A stretch of DNA of 64,000 nt, taken from assembly GCA_021464415.1 (NCBI GenBank), contig CM038467.1:30125248-30189247 (forward strand), in the 5' to 3' direction. The first letter of the stretch is position 1; each line of letters begins with the position of its first letter. Below, piece after piece: positions 1-11,736 of the stretch. The stretch is from Lonicera japonica. Taxonomy: Eukaryota > Streptophyta > Magnoliopsida > Dipsacales > Caprifoliaceae. Under the pieces are notes generated by a model. That model had not been told where the DNA came from and made no database searches. It worked only from the letters and a program-made list of their open reading frames with translations. The translations under genes were made by a program, and so were the position numbers.

Positions 1-2397
1 ATAAGCAATATCAGGCCTAGTGCAATTAGTTGCATAACGTAGGCTACCAATGATGCTTTCATACTCAGATTGTTTAACACTGTCGCCAGTGTTCTTGAAT
101 AACTTTACACTAGGATCGAATGGAGTATTAGCTGGTTTACAGTCAATGTAATTATATTTCTTTAGAATTTTCTCAATGTAGTGAGATTGGTCTAAAGAAA
201 GTCCCATTTCCAACATAGTAATTTTAATACCAAGAATCACACTAATTTCACCTAAATCTTTCATATCAAAGTTAGCATATAGCAGTGTTTTCACATTGTT
301 CACAACAAGGATATTAGAATTAAATATAAGCAATTCATCACCATATAAACAAATAATAGTGCATGCATTATTCTTAGACTTGTAATAAATACACTTGTCA
401 CTATTTTTAATTCTAAATCTATTTGAAGTAACCAATTTTTTAAATTTCTCGTGCCACTGCTTAGGTGCTTGTTTTAAGCCATAAAGTGACTTATTTAATT
501 TGCATACTTTATCTTCTTGGCCAGAAATAACAAAACCTTCAGTCTGTTTCATGTAAATTTCTTCCTCTAATTATCCATTAAGAAAAGTAGGTTTTACATC
601 CATTTGGTGCACAACAAGATAATTAATAACAGCTAAAACAATTAATACATGTATGGAAGTAATTCTAGTAACAGGAGACTAAGTGTCAAAGAAATCTACA
701 TTTTTTCTCTGTCTAAAACCATTGGCTACAAGACGTGCCTTATATTTATCTACCGTGCCATCAGGTTTTAATTTCTCTTTAAGAATCCATTTATAACTAA
801 TGGTTTTACAGCCAATAGGGAGGCCCCTAGATGCCAAGCTCTGTTAGATTCTAAAGAATCCATTTCATCATTAATAACTTTTTCCCAAAGGTTAGCATCT
901 AAAGAATATAAAGCTTCTTGAAGTGTCATGGGATCATCTTTTAACGTGTATGCATGAAAATCGGGCCCAAAGTCTTTAGTGGTTCTAGCTCGTTTACCTT
1001 TTCTAAGTTCAATTATTAAATTATCGTGTTCGACATTACTAGGTGTAGTAGAAGGTAGTGAGCCATCCCCACTATTCCTTAATTTAAAAGGGAATTTATC
1101 TTCGAAAAAATCCACATCATTCGATTCAATAATAACATGATTTTTTAAATCATAAAATTTATAGACCTTGCTATTAATTGCATATCCAATAAAAATACAT
1201 TTGTAAGCTCTACTAGTAAGCTTAGGTCTTTTAGGATCAGGATTACACACATAAGAGAGGTACCCCAAACATGTAAATAAGAAATATTGCGCCTTTTATT
1301 GTTCAAAATCTCATATGGGGATAAATTCGATTTAATCTTAGGCACCTTATTAAAAACATGACAAATAGTCAATAAATTTTTTCTTCAACAATGTGAGGTA
1401 GCCCCCGAATTAAGTAGCGTAGCAACAATTAATTCGACAAAAAATCTATTTTTCCTTTCGACTTTTTCATTAATTTGAGTGAATATGGAACAGTCGCCCT
1501 CATGAATAATACCAAGTAAAGTATAAATATTTTTAAAATCAGTTGAGTCATACTCAATTCCTCTATCACTTTGAAATCTTTTAATTTTTGTTTTAAACTG
1601 ATTTTCAATTTCTAAAGAAAATATTTTAAACATATCAATTGCTTCATTTATATTTTTCATAAGATAAACATAGGAAAAAATCGAATTATCATCAATAAAA
1701 GTAATAAAATATATTTTTTCATTTCTCGTTAAAACACCATCAAATTCACAAATATCAGAATGAATTAATTCAAAAAATTATGTTTCTCTTAAAATAGATT
1801 TATGTGGTATTTTAGTAATCTTCGCTTGGCTATAAAATTCACATTTTTCGAAATCATTTAGTGATAAAGGGGGAATAATTTTTAGTTTACTTATGTTCAT
1901 AATAAGGCGCTTATTCACATGACAAAGTCTAGCATGCCACACATTAAATGAACAAACCACATAAGCAGAACTAGAAACAATTTTATTAGAATCAACATCA
2001 AGTTTGAACATCCCATATGTTGACCTATAGGTCTTAATCTTATTTTGATAATAATAACAAATCAATCATGTTTAGTTTACTCATGTTCATAATAATACGC
2101 TTATTCACATGACAAAGTCTAGCATGCCACACATTAAATGAACAAACCACATAACCAGAACTAGAAATAACTTTATTAGAATCAACATCCAGTTTGAACA
2201 TCCCATCTATTGACCTAAAGGTCTTAATCTTATTTTGATAATTATAATAAATCAATCATGTGTAGTTTACTCATGTTCATAATAAGGCGCTTATTCACAT
2301 GACAAAGTCTAGCATGCCACACATTAAATAAATAAATCACATAAGTAGAACTAGAAACAATTTTATTAGAATTAACATCCAATTTGAACATTCCATC
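1..2397 (-). pseudogene. Ty1/copia pol relic (pre-integrase, integrase, RT), part 1
   Basis: Reading on the minus strand from 2397 down to the window edge gives, in order: a GAG-pre-integrase segment (GMFKLDV, WHARLCHVN), integrase core and C-terminal pieces (roughly 1660-1140, with a WGT segment), the acidic linker before the reverse transcriptase (about 1090-840, WEKVINDEMDSL), and RT to the RT/RNase H junction (about 540-1, ending SIIGSLRYATNCTRPDIAY). Many stops and frame changes break the frame. The catalytic RT box, normally YVDD, reads YGDE near 340. RNase H and the 3' LTR lie outside the window. The 5' part of the same element continues at 10456-11736; the interruption is a solo LTR insertion. 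The family is inferred from motif order. It is not a functional gene. Confidence 0.88.
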
Positions 2398-2453
2398 TGT
2401 TGAGCTAAAGGTCTTAATCTTATTTTGATAATAATAATAAATCAATCATGTGT
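1884..2453 (-). repeat. 190-bp tandem triplication across an insertion junction
   Basis: Three consecutive units start at 1884, 2074 and 2264, each 190 bp long. Every unit holds the copia pre-integrase segment (WHARLCHVN), the target site ccatc (or a close variant) and about the first 55 bp of the SIRE-like LTR. Since both host and inserted DNA are included, the triplication must be later than the LTR insertion. Short ORFs starting MIYYYYQNKIKTF are artefacts of reading through LTR sequence into the copia relic. Confidence 0.85.
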
Positions 2454-2737
2454 AATTTAACATATTTCTTGATATAAGTTTATAGTTTGTTCACTTGAAA
2501 AATCAAGAAAAAACATGCCACATGACAAGGATCATGCATTCCATACTCGATCAAGTCAACATAGCATTGGACAAATCAAGGATATTAATCACATCACACA
2601 TATGCTATTAATGCATCTCATGAAGCACAGAGATCAAGGATCATATGTAAAAGTTTCAAGGCAAATGATGCAAGTGAAAAATCGAAGAAACAATCTAAGT
2701 ACTCGAAGACTCGTTAAATTAAATTTTGAGTTAGTAC

Positions 2738-4671
2738 TGTTCATCTAAGGTCTTAATCTTATTTTGATAATAACAATAAATCAATCATGTATAATTTAAC
2801 ATGTTTCTTGATATAAGTATATAGTTCATTTACCTAAAAAATTCAAAAAAAACATGACAAGGGTCACTCTTTCACTATTCGATCATTGGGCAAGATAAGG
2901 AATATCAAATCTCTCAATACAAATCATGAAGCACAAAGGATCAAAAGACTATATGAAAAGTTTCTAAGAAAAAGTTTCAAGTAAAGATCAATTTGAGAGA
3001 AACAAAGTGTGGACACTTGTTCCCAAACCTAATGATCATTCTATTATAGGCACTAAATGGGTATTTTGTAATAAAAAAGGATGAAAATGGTGTTATTGTC
3101 AGAAATAAAGCTAGACTTGTTGCCCAAGGATACAATTAAGAGGAGGGCATTGCTTATAAGGAAACTTATGCACCTATAGCGATTTTAGAAGCTATTCGCA
3201 TGCTACTTGCTTATTCTTGTTTCATAAATTTTAAGTTATATCAAATGGGTGTTAAAAGTGCGTTCTTGAATGGCTTCATTGAAGAAGAAGTTTATGTAAA
3301 ACAATCTCTCGGTTTTGAAAATCATGCCTATCTAGATTATGTGTTTAAATTGTCAAAAGCTTTGTATGGATTGAAACAAGCACCTAGAGCATGGTATGAT
3401 ATATTAAGTTTATTTTTGCTTAATAATAGATTTGTTAGAGGCAAAGTAGACACCACTTTATTCATTAAGAATCATGCCAATGATATGCTACTTGTGTAAA
3501 TTTATGTTGATGATATTATTTTCAGTCCTACTAACAATAATCTTTGCAAAGAATTTTCTACTTGTATGTAAAAGGAATTTGAGATGAGCATGATGGGAGA
3601 GATGAATTATTTTCTTGGATTGCAAGTAAAGCAATGCAAAGATGGGATGCTTGTCAATCAAGAGAAGTATGTGAATGAACTCTTGAAGAAGTTCGACATT
3701 ATTAGAATTGTATTTGGAACTAAATTACTAAATTACAAAAAGTATGTTTATTTTTCATTTTAGATTCGCTCAATTTTGATCTAACGGTATGATAGAGGCC
3801 TTCTAGGACTGTGATCATTTTAAAAATTTTACAGTAGTTAGACAACATCTCTTAGCAATTTTGACCAAAATTTGAGCATGATCCAACAGTCAGATAATGA
3901 GATATTATCAAAACAAATTTGAATTTCTGGTCAAAACTACATGTTGGAAAGTTTGAAAATGTAAACCTTTGACCCAAAATCTTTTTTAATCACCCCTAAC
4001 GGCCATATACTTTTGGGAGCTATATATATGGGGTCTTAGACATGTTATAATATACTTGAATCATTCTACAAACTCTTTTACATATATACAAAGTTATTCA
4101 AGTATTCAATTCATTTTATTGATCATATTCTTCATCTTTGAGCTTATTTATTGATAAATCTTGATAACTCTAGTGTGAGCTTCATGTGTAATCTTCAAAT
4201 ACACTTGAGAGTTATTGTTCATTGATGTGAATCACCAAACTATCTTTATTAGAGGTTTATTTCATAGGATAACAAGAAGGTTAATTCTTGTGTTTAGTGT
4301 GGTGAGTAGAATCACACTTGTTGAGTGTGGTGAGAAAGGTTACACTTGTAAATGTTTGATTTTCACTCGTAAAAAAATTGATTTTAGTGGAATTTCTCAG
4401 GGGCATTATCCGGGCGCGAACATAGGTCTAAACAATCGAACCGCGAGAACAAAACATCATAGTCTCACTCAGTTCAATCTCTCTAATTCAAGCTCTTTAT
4501 TTACTTGCATTTATATTTATTGCTTTTTCTTGAGATTGATTACTTTGCATATTTCCTTGATATTCATTGAGTTAAAGTTTTATTCTTAAAACTTTTCTTG
4601 AAACTCTTAAATTCCGCATTAAGTTTTAAAAACTCTATTCACCCCCCTCTAGGATTAAAATTCGGCCAACA
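2738..4671 (+). mobile_element. Internally deleted SIRE-like copia element nested in the solo LTR
   Basis: A second LTR start, TGTTCATCTAAGGTC, occurs at 2738 and an LTR end, CGGCCAACA, at 4671. A perfect target duplication AGTAC flanks it at 2733-2737 and 4672-4676, and joining the flanks restores the host LTR. The 1,934 bp contain a truncated 5' LTR (about 2738-2985), a reverse-transcriptase fragment (about 2990-3705) and the distal part of a 3' LTR (about 3710-4671). Gag, protease, integrase and RNase H are missing. This is a deletion derivative, probably formed by illegitimate recombination inside a longer element. Confidence 0.82.
2990..3705 (+). pseudogene. Copia reverse-transcriptase fragment
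   Basis: The conceptual product has the copia RT signatures KVWTLVPKPNDHSIIGTKW, KARLVAQGYN, YAPIAILEAIRMLLA, KSAFLNGFIEEEVYVKQ, ALYGLKQAPRAWYD and the catalytic IYVDDIIF, followed by YFLGLQVKQ. An in-frame stop lies directly before IYVDD (about 3497), others follow within the next 120 bases, and frame changes occur near 3070. The longest open piece is 3200-3499. The wording of the RT is closest to what I know of the SIRE/Maximus clade. It ends abruptly at the LTR piece and has no RNase H. It belongs to the nested deletion derivative 2738-4671. Confidence 0.85.
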
Positions 4672-6598
4672 AGTACTTAAGATTATTGTAAAGTTTCTTC
4701 TTTGATCAATTATATAGCTTATACATATTCATACAACATTAAAAGATTGATCCAAAACAAGTTGGCAGTTGAATTCCTTTGAAAACATCATTTTTTATAA
4801 ACTATTTTTTAAATTAAATTCATATTAAATTCAAATGATCATATTTTGAGTTTTTCCAAAAATAGGTGTCTTAGATATATGTTTTTAACATCCCCAAAGC
4901 ATTGAAATTGATTTTGGAGCTAAATTGTAAAAGTCAAAAAATTGAGATTTTGGTTTAATGGACAGCACACATCAGTCGACTAATCGATTGTGACTCAGTC
5001 GACTAAGGGATTGTGGTCAGTCGACTGATACCTCAGAATATAGCTGTTGAATTTCTGATTTTTTTATCATTTTTGGTACAAAACCTCTCAAACGGTTATA
5101 TCATCTTTGGGACTATATATTGGACATCTAAGATACATTTTGATAAGCTTGAATCACTATTTAAACATATTCTTCATTTGTTTTCATCATTCAAAGATTC
5201 AAGAACACATTTTGATCAATCATTCATTCATTGAGCTATAAATCTTGATTAAACAAGATAACTCTAATGTGAGCTTCAAATTGTATCTATCAAACACTTG
5301 AGAGAGTTATTATTCATTAGTGTGAATCACCAAACACTTTGTAATATTCTTTTGTGAAAGGTAAATTTCATAAGTTAGTAAGAATATTTCTTGTGCGAGT
5401 ATTTTGAGTAGGGGTGTTCAAAAACCGAACCGGACCGTCAAACCGAATAAACCAGACTACAAAATGGACCGATTTGGACCGAACCATTTGAATTCGGTCC
5501 GGTCCGGTCCAAATTTTGAAGGACCGAAAGGGTTCGGTCCGGTCTTCGGTCTTGTATTTTAATACTTCAGTCGGACCGGACCGGACCGATTTTAATATAT
5601 ATATATATATTTAAATATGTATTATTAATATATACTATTAATATACACTACTACACTACTACCTGTTCCTCCTGTTACTTCTTTGCTAACTCCAAAATTT
5701 ATATTATGCCTTTTTCTTTTATTTTGTTTTAAACATCCACAGGAGTTTTTTTTTTCTAAATTTAATTTGTGTTTGTTTGGTGGTGGACTACTCGTCCTCT
5801 TCCAGCCTATTTTGCTTGTACTGGAAAATTTCATCATATAAGTTCATTGTTTCCAATCAAAAAAATAATAATAATAAATATGTTAAACCATTAATTGAAT
5901 CACCTCCAACCAGCTATAGGATCTTGTGAGTTCATATGTTGCAAAGCCACCATCACTATTCTGCAGATATCAAAGAAGGGATTATAGTGATTCACAAATA
6001 TATGACTAACATGTAATTCATAAATAAAAGTTTAATAGACATATGTAATGAAGGAAGAACTAGAAGAAAGAATGACACAACAGACATATATATAGGGAGT
6101 TGGCACACCACAAAATAACTGTGTTTGCTCATGGAATTCTCAAGATGTTGATTTGCTATGAGCAACATCGATGTTAATTTGTTAGAAATAGGATAAGAAC
6201 ATATATTTTTCTCTTTGTAGCTTATTGAATAGCGCCTTTAATGACCACTTGCTACTTTGAATCACTTAGTCTTTGGTAATTAATAAGACGCTAATATATA
6301 TATATATATATATGGGTGAGGTTTCAATGGTTACTGCTTTTTTTACCTATGAATGGTTATTGTAATATTAACTGTTTGATGAAAAATCAATGGTTGAGAT
6401 CAAATGTGTAGTTGGCTAATATAATTAATGCACATGGGAGAATACAAAATATTAAATGTAAGGTTAAGTGGGTAACTTGTTGATACCTGATGACATGTCA
6501 TTTTTTTTCTATTTAATTTTAAGGAATCATAAATTAGATATTCATTACATGATTTTGTAATTCCAATACAGGATATCCCTATTCTTTACCCCTATAAA

Positions 6599-7583
6599 AT
6601 GTATGATTTTATTTATATTGATATCTTGTAATTAATCTACATTTTTAAGTTAATTAGTATTGTTTCCTAAATTAATCCTTAAGTGTGGACAAACTAACAA
6701 AAAAATATTATTGATTTAATTTTATAAATATTATTTTATTAATAATTTAATATTAAAAAATAAAGTAGATTAATAGGTACATCTACGTTAATTAAATCAA
6801 TAAAAATATGGGGATTCTTTTTAAAGTACAAATCAATTACTCTCATTCTAACAAAGGGCATTCTATTTTTAGGATTAGTTTCAAGGACAACCTTTTAATC
6901 GATGACAAAATAAATTTTAATTTATTAAAAATAAAAGATAGTTATTTTCAAAACTCCCCCTTATTAAAGATAACAACTACTAAAAAATAAAATAATAAAA
7001 AAATATAAATAACAAAAGCTCAAATTCAAACAAAACATCTCAAACAAATATTTTAAATTTGAACATGTAATCGAAATATTATCACAAAGGTCAACCAAGA
7101 ACATAAGTATTAAATATATATATTTTTTATTAATTCTAAAAACTCTAAATTTCAAATTAATTATCAAATGATAAGATGCTACAATTTTAAAAAGAAAAAA
7201 AAATTATGTACAGCAAAAAAAAAAAAAATACTTGAGAATGGTGATCCTTTCAAAAAATAATTAAAATTTTGATGAATTTTTTTAGAATTGTTTGTAGGCT
7301 CATTTATTTCACATAAATTCATAAAAAATATTTTTTTTAAAGTACAAAATAAATCTCAAAGGTTTATGGTATGTTGTTTACATAATTATCCTATCACAAA
7401 CCATTCTAGTTAAAGAAAATACTATTCGTATTATAAATTACAGTATCAAATGTCGTACTAACTAATTAATTACATGATCATGAATACTTTATATGATTAT
7501 ATATTGAAAATTTGATAAACATGAAATAAGGCTACTGTGATTGTCATTATAGAAGAATATGTATACTTGATTCTTAAATCTTA

Positions 7584-7660
<77 letters not shown>

Positions 7661-8625
7661 GGGGTGGAAGTATTAATAACATAGTTAATTGAAAATATTT
7701 TTTTAATAAAACCCTATAAAATTCTTTAAGGGTGTGTTTGGAATGTAGATTTGAGAGAAGATTTTAACATGAGATTTAGATTTGGAATCTCAAATCTAAA
7801 TGTTTTTGTTTGGTGTGAAATTATGATTTAAGATTTATAAATATATTCAAATAATGAGATTTGATACTTATCTTAAAGTTATACTTTTCAAATTTTAGAG
7901 ATAGAGTTGCTCCTTAGAGATCCCAAACTTGTGAATTTGAAAATAATAATAATTAATTTTTAAACAAAATTATTATTTTTTGTTATTATAAATATACTTG
8001 TAATATTAATTATAATAATAATACGAAGGATGACAAAGGGTCGTGTGTTGTCCAAACCCAACAATCTTATAAACACATCCTAGCCCGGTGCAGGTTTTAT
8101 TTTTTTAAATCTAAATCCATCGCGAATAGTGTACGTATAAACCTACTCCCATCCCGTGATAATTATGCTATATTATAAGAAATAAAATATTATAATAGGA
8201 GCGGGTCGAGTCAAACGGGTTAATTATGTGTAAGCATGAGTTCCGCCACACGGTTAAAAAATAAAAATAGCTTACTAATCAACTACATATAAATTTTAGC
8301 GGAATAAGATTTGGATTTAGAAATCAATTTCCTTATATTTGTTTAGCAAACACAAAATTTTAAGCTCTTGTATTTCAAATATGTAATTTTTAAATCTTAG
8401 ATTTATGAATTTTAAAGCTAAATTCAATTATATAATTCAAATGCACCTTAAAAGAAAATGGAAAATAAATTAAAATGGAAGTAGATTTCGATTAGGAATC
8501 TAAATGAAAATGTAATCTAAATTAGTACAATTATAAATTAATTTTAATTAATGGATATTCTTCTCAATTTTGAAAATAGTATAAAAATTATTTGTCAAAC
8601 ACAATACATTGATTATTGAACCAAA
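6599..8625. mobile_element. MULE-like family, copy 1 (degenerate ends)
   Basis: The left 190 bp match the 5' ends of copies at 16498, 25049 and 28802 (shared tracts such as TTAATTTTATAAATATTATT). The middle (7330-7560) matches 17505-17720 closely, including a trinucleotide microsatellite at the same place. The right end (about 8500-8625) matches 18040-18170. The terminal GGGTGATTTT has decayed to TGTATGATTTT and no target duplication could be read. There is no transposase. Confidence 0.65.
7583..7656. repeat. (ATT)n microsatellite
   Basis: An almost uninterrupted ATT/TTA tract of about 74 bp sits inside MULE-like copy 1, at the same internal position as a shorter tract in copy 2 (17768-17805). 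It was therefore probably carried by the element. Confidence 0.95.
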
Positions 8626-10455
8626 TAATTAATTATTAATACTTAATCTAAATTCCTAAAATACTGGCCGGATTTCAACAAACTTTCCCACTTTGAAAGT
8701 ATTAACTTGAATTTGTATTGACTCCTACTTATTCGCTGTACTAATTTAATTATTTTATATAAAAGTAGTGTTTTATTGTATTTAAGCGCGGAATTAAAGT
8801 AACGACAAATTATTTATAAAATTTTCCCTTACATCATGCGTATACTTCAGTATCTGATCAAATTATAAAAAGTTGAGTTTGTTTGAAATACTTTAAATTA
8901 AGAAAATAAGTTTCTATTAATATTATTTTATGTTATTGTGTTAAAATTATTATTTAGTTGAACAGTGACTAATAAAACCAGTAGCACATGCTATATGAGA
9001 GGCTTCAAATTAATTTTTGAGTTTTTATTATGATATGATTTGTCACGAATGATAATAAAATGATTAAATTGAAAGTGTTATTGAAATAATACTTGTGTTG
9101 TATGTAATTTGTAAACCTGTTGTATAGAGATAAAAATTCAAAATCAAATATATTTTGAAAGTGTTATTTTCAATAAACTTATGTTATTAATTAACTATAA
9201 AATTGAAAAGACGAAAACACTCATAAACACTTATCCTAATTTGGAATTGAGTTATCCTAGGTTTATTTGGCAAATAAAACATTTAAGGAATCTTGTTTGG
9301 TTGAGATTTTAAAACATATTTTGAAAAGTGAATTTAATTTTTGTTAAAGTTTTTTTCAACCAATTCAAAAAAACTCGTAAAAAAAATAGTAACAATGGAT
9401 CTTGTTTTATAGATCTCGATGATTAGGTTTCAAATATATTTTTTTTTATCTAATTCCGATTTTTGAATTTAAAGTTATGGTATTTTAAAAATTTTATGAG
9501 AGAGAAAGTAAAGTAATTTGGAAAGTGCGAAGTAAAGTTGACTTTTTGATAAAAATTTTAAAAACTTGTTTTTAAAATCTCAATCAAACACCACCTAAAC
9601 TTTAATTAAAAAATAAAAAAATAGAACAAGTCACCTTACCTGCTATAACAGGTTAAAAGATTTGACACCTCACCAATGTGCATTAATTATTGTCAGTACC
9701 CATCAATGGGTAGAGAGAGAAGATAACCATTGAAAACTCATCTATATATATATATATATTATTTTAAGTTTATTAATTAGACGCTAATATATATATATTA
9801 TATTTTTGATAGATGTGGTTATAAACAATCCACATAAATCGCGATAAAAATATAATCCATATATTATTGTTGTGCAAATTTTTTTTTTTTGATCCAATAT
9901 AACTTTTAGGCCAAAAAAAAATTCCCAGACTGAATGGACCGACCGAAACCGGACCGAACTAGTCTGGTCCGGTCTTCACATGCGTTTTGGTCCGGTCCAG
10001 TCTTCTAATTTTTAGGACCGAAATATCTGGTCCGGTCCTATGTAATTCGGTCCGATCAACCAGACCGTGCACACCCCTAATTGTGAGTAGATCAATACTT
10101 ATAGAGTGTGTGAGAAAAATACACTACTAGTTGTTTGATTTTCACCCGGAATAAAAACGATTTTAGTGGAAATTCTAGGGGGCACTATCAGAGTGTAGAC
10201 GTATGGTTTAGACAACCGAACCGTGAGAATAAAAAGTCTTGGGTTTCAATCGGTTTAATCTTTTTAACTCAAGCTATTTGTTTTCTTGTTATATCATTGC
10301 TTGATCTTGGGGTTGTTTGATTGATTTGCTTGTTTTTCTTGATATATTTGTTTAGCTTAGTTGTATTGCTTAAACTTTTTTAGAAAACTTTTTAATTCCG
10401 CATTAAGTTTTAAAAACCCTATTCACCTCATTCTAAGGTTGATTTTCGACCAACA

Positions 10456-11736
10456 CCATCATATGCATAGCCCTTCCCCACAAACATCCTATTCTTAGTA
10501 AGAATAAACATATCAACCCCAATAGTTTGAACAAAACCAGCCTTATTAAGAATGTAATCCGAAACCAAATTCTTTCTCATTTCTGGAGTTGCAAGACATC
10601 CTTAAGGATGATAGTTTTTTCAGAAGTAAATTTTAATTCCACTTCTCCCGAACCAGCTCCATAGTGGTGTGAGAATCTCCTAACAACATTTTTTTATTTT
10701 TAGTTTCAGAATAGCTCTTAAATTGAGCACGATCATAGTAGACATGGCGAGAAGCGCCAATGTCCACCCACAACCCTTTGGAACTGGTTACTAGATTTAT
10801 TTCTGATATCATAGCAACAAGTGGCTCTTTAGTAACGTTTGCCTACAGACGAGGCCGACGAGTGTTCCAGAAGTTTCGTGCAATATGCCGAGGCATATGA
10901 TAGTTATAACAGAGAAATTCTCCATTATTACTGTTATTGGATTGGACATTTCTGTTTTAATTCTAATTGTGAGGGTCCTTACTATTTTGTCCCTAATTCT
11001 GATTATCGTTCCGGTTTCCAAAATTATAATTTTTGTTAATTTTTCAGTTTGGTTTCAAAGCAGTAAGTGTTGAAGAGCGAATATGATTTCGGTTTGAAAC
11101 AACCAAAACCTCATATTTTTGGTCCTGTTTATAGTGTTCCTCCTCAATTCGAAATTTGGTGATCAAATTTTTTAAGGAAAATTCTTTGGTCTTATGCCTG
11201 AAATTGTTCTTAAATTCTTTCCATAAAGGAGGCAACTTATCCATCATCATTGCTACTTAAAACTGTTCATCTAACGGCATGCCTTCAGAAATAATTTTGC
11301 CAGTAATTTTCTGAAGTTCGTGGGATTGAGCAACAATAGACTTGTCATCCGTCATCTGATATTTCAAATAACGTTTGACAGTGTATTTTTTAATCCCAGC
11401 CTTTATATTATCATATTTTTTCTGAAGTGCATCCCAAACTTTTTTTGAGGTTTTGCATAATAAATAGTAATCATAAAGTTCATTAGAAAGCCCATTAAGT
11501 ATATAGTTTCTACACAGAAAATCGTTATCAGTCCATTCCTTAATCGCTTTTTGATTTTCAAAAGTTAGAGGTTCTGAAAAAATAGGTTTTTTCGAAAGTC
11601 AAACATTATTCAATTTTTTCGTGGTTAAATAAAAAAACATATTTTGTTTCCATATTTTAAAGTGCAAACCCTCAAAGCGAATTGGTTTGTTAAGTTCAAC
11701 AATTGCAGTTGCAGGTTTAGCAATCTCAGAAGTCAT
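10456..11736 (-). pseudogene. Ty1/copia gag-protease relic, part 2 of the split element
   Basis: On the minus strand a gag-like start (MTSEIAKPATAIVELNKPIR, with ATG at 11736) is followed by a UBN2-type gag segment (about 11250-11040: MMDKLPPLWKEFKN, LITKFRIEEE). Next comes a degraded CCHC knuckle reading CYNYHMPRHIARNF, in which two cysteines are lost. A retropepsin-like motif WVDIGASRHVYY (about 10790-10740, usually D-S/T-G-A) follows, then a pre-integrase lead-in (MRKNLVSDYILNKAGF, KGYAYDG) that stops exactly at the insertion site at 10460. The sequence continues at 2397 downward. Several stops and frame changes make it non-functional. Confidence 0.82.

Larger units (their letters stand above)
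6313..9744. mobile_element. TA-flanked terminal-inverted-repeat element inside the hAT-type element
   Basis: The left end (GGGTGAGGTTTCAATGGTTA) is matched in inverted form by the right end (AGATGAGTTTTCAATGGTTA). Similarity extends about 115 bp inward to the shared block AATTAATGCACAT. Both ends abut (TA)n. A further segment of about 26 bp, attaat(a/t)agacgctaatatata, lies outside both ends (about 6276-6300 and 9774-9800). No coding capacity is visible. It contains a complete MULE-like copy (about 6599-8625), leaving about 1.4 kb of its own sequence. The superfamily is uncertain; TA flanks fit a mariner-like or micron-like mechanism. Confidence 0.6.
5409..10079. mobile_element. 4.67-kb non-autonomous hAT-type element
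   Basis: The left end begins TAGGGGTGTTCAAAAACCG and the right end is the inverted TAGGGGTGT. The 8-bp target duplications are ATTTTGAG (5401-5408) and ATTGTGAG (10080-10087), 7 of 8 identical. Both ends carry dense subterminal GGTCCGGTCC / CCGGACCG repeats (about 5420-5595 and 9930-10070), as hAT transposases usually require. Removing the element restores a continuous SIRE-like LTR. No transposase (no BED finger, no hATC dimerisation block) can be read inside, so it must have been moved in trans. Its interior is mostly later insertions: a TA-flanked inverted-repeat element and a MULE-like copy. Confidence 0.82.
2398..10455 (+). mobile_element. SIRE/Maximus-like solo LTR, interrupted by two later insertions
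   Basis: The LTR begins TGTTGAGCTAAAGG at 2398 and ends CGACCAACA at 10455. It is flanked by a perfect 5-bp target duplication, CCATC, at 2393-2397 and 10456-10460. Removing the two nested insertions leaves 2398-2737, 4677-5408 and 10088-10455, about 1,440 bp, matching the size and TG...CA ends expected of one LTR. The LTR-internal parts near 4240-4670 and 10088-10455 are homologous between this LTR and the nested copy. No internal domain belongs to this copy, so it is called a solo LTR left by LTR-LTR recombination. It lies inside the minus-strand copia relic. Confidence 0.85.

Noticed and set aside
3200..3499. A functional RT gene
   Set aside because: It is only a fragment, with a stop immediately before YVDD, frame changes upstream and no other pol domains.
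7583..7656. CRISPR-like or satellite array
   Set aside because: It is a simple ATT microsatellite with no spacers.
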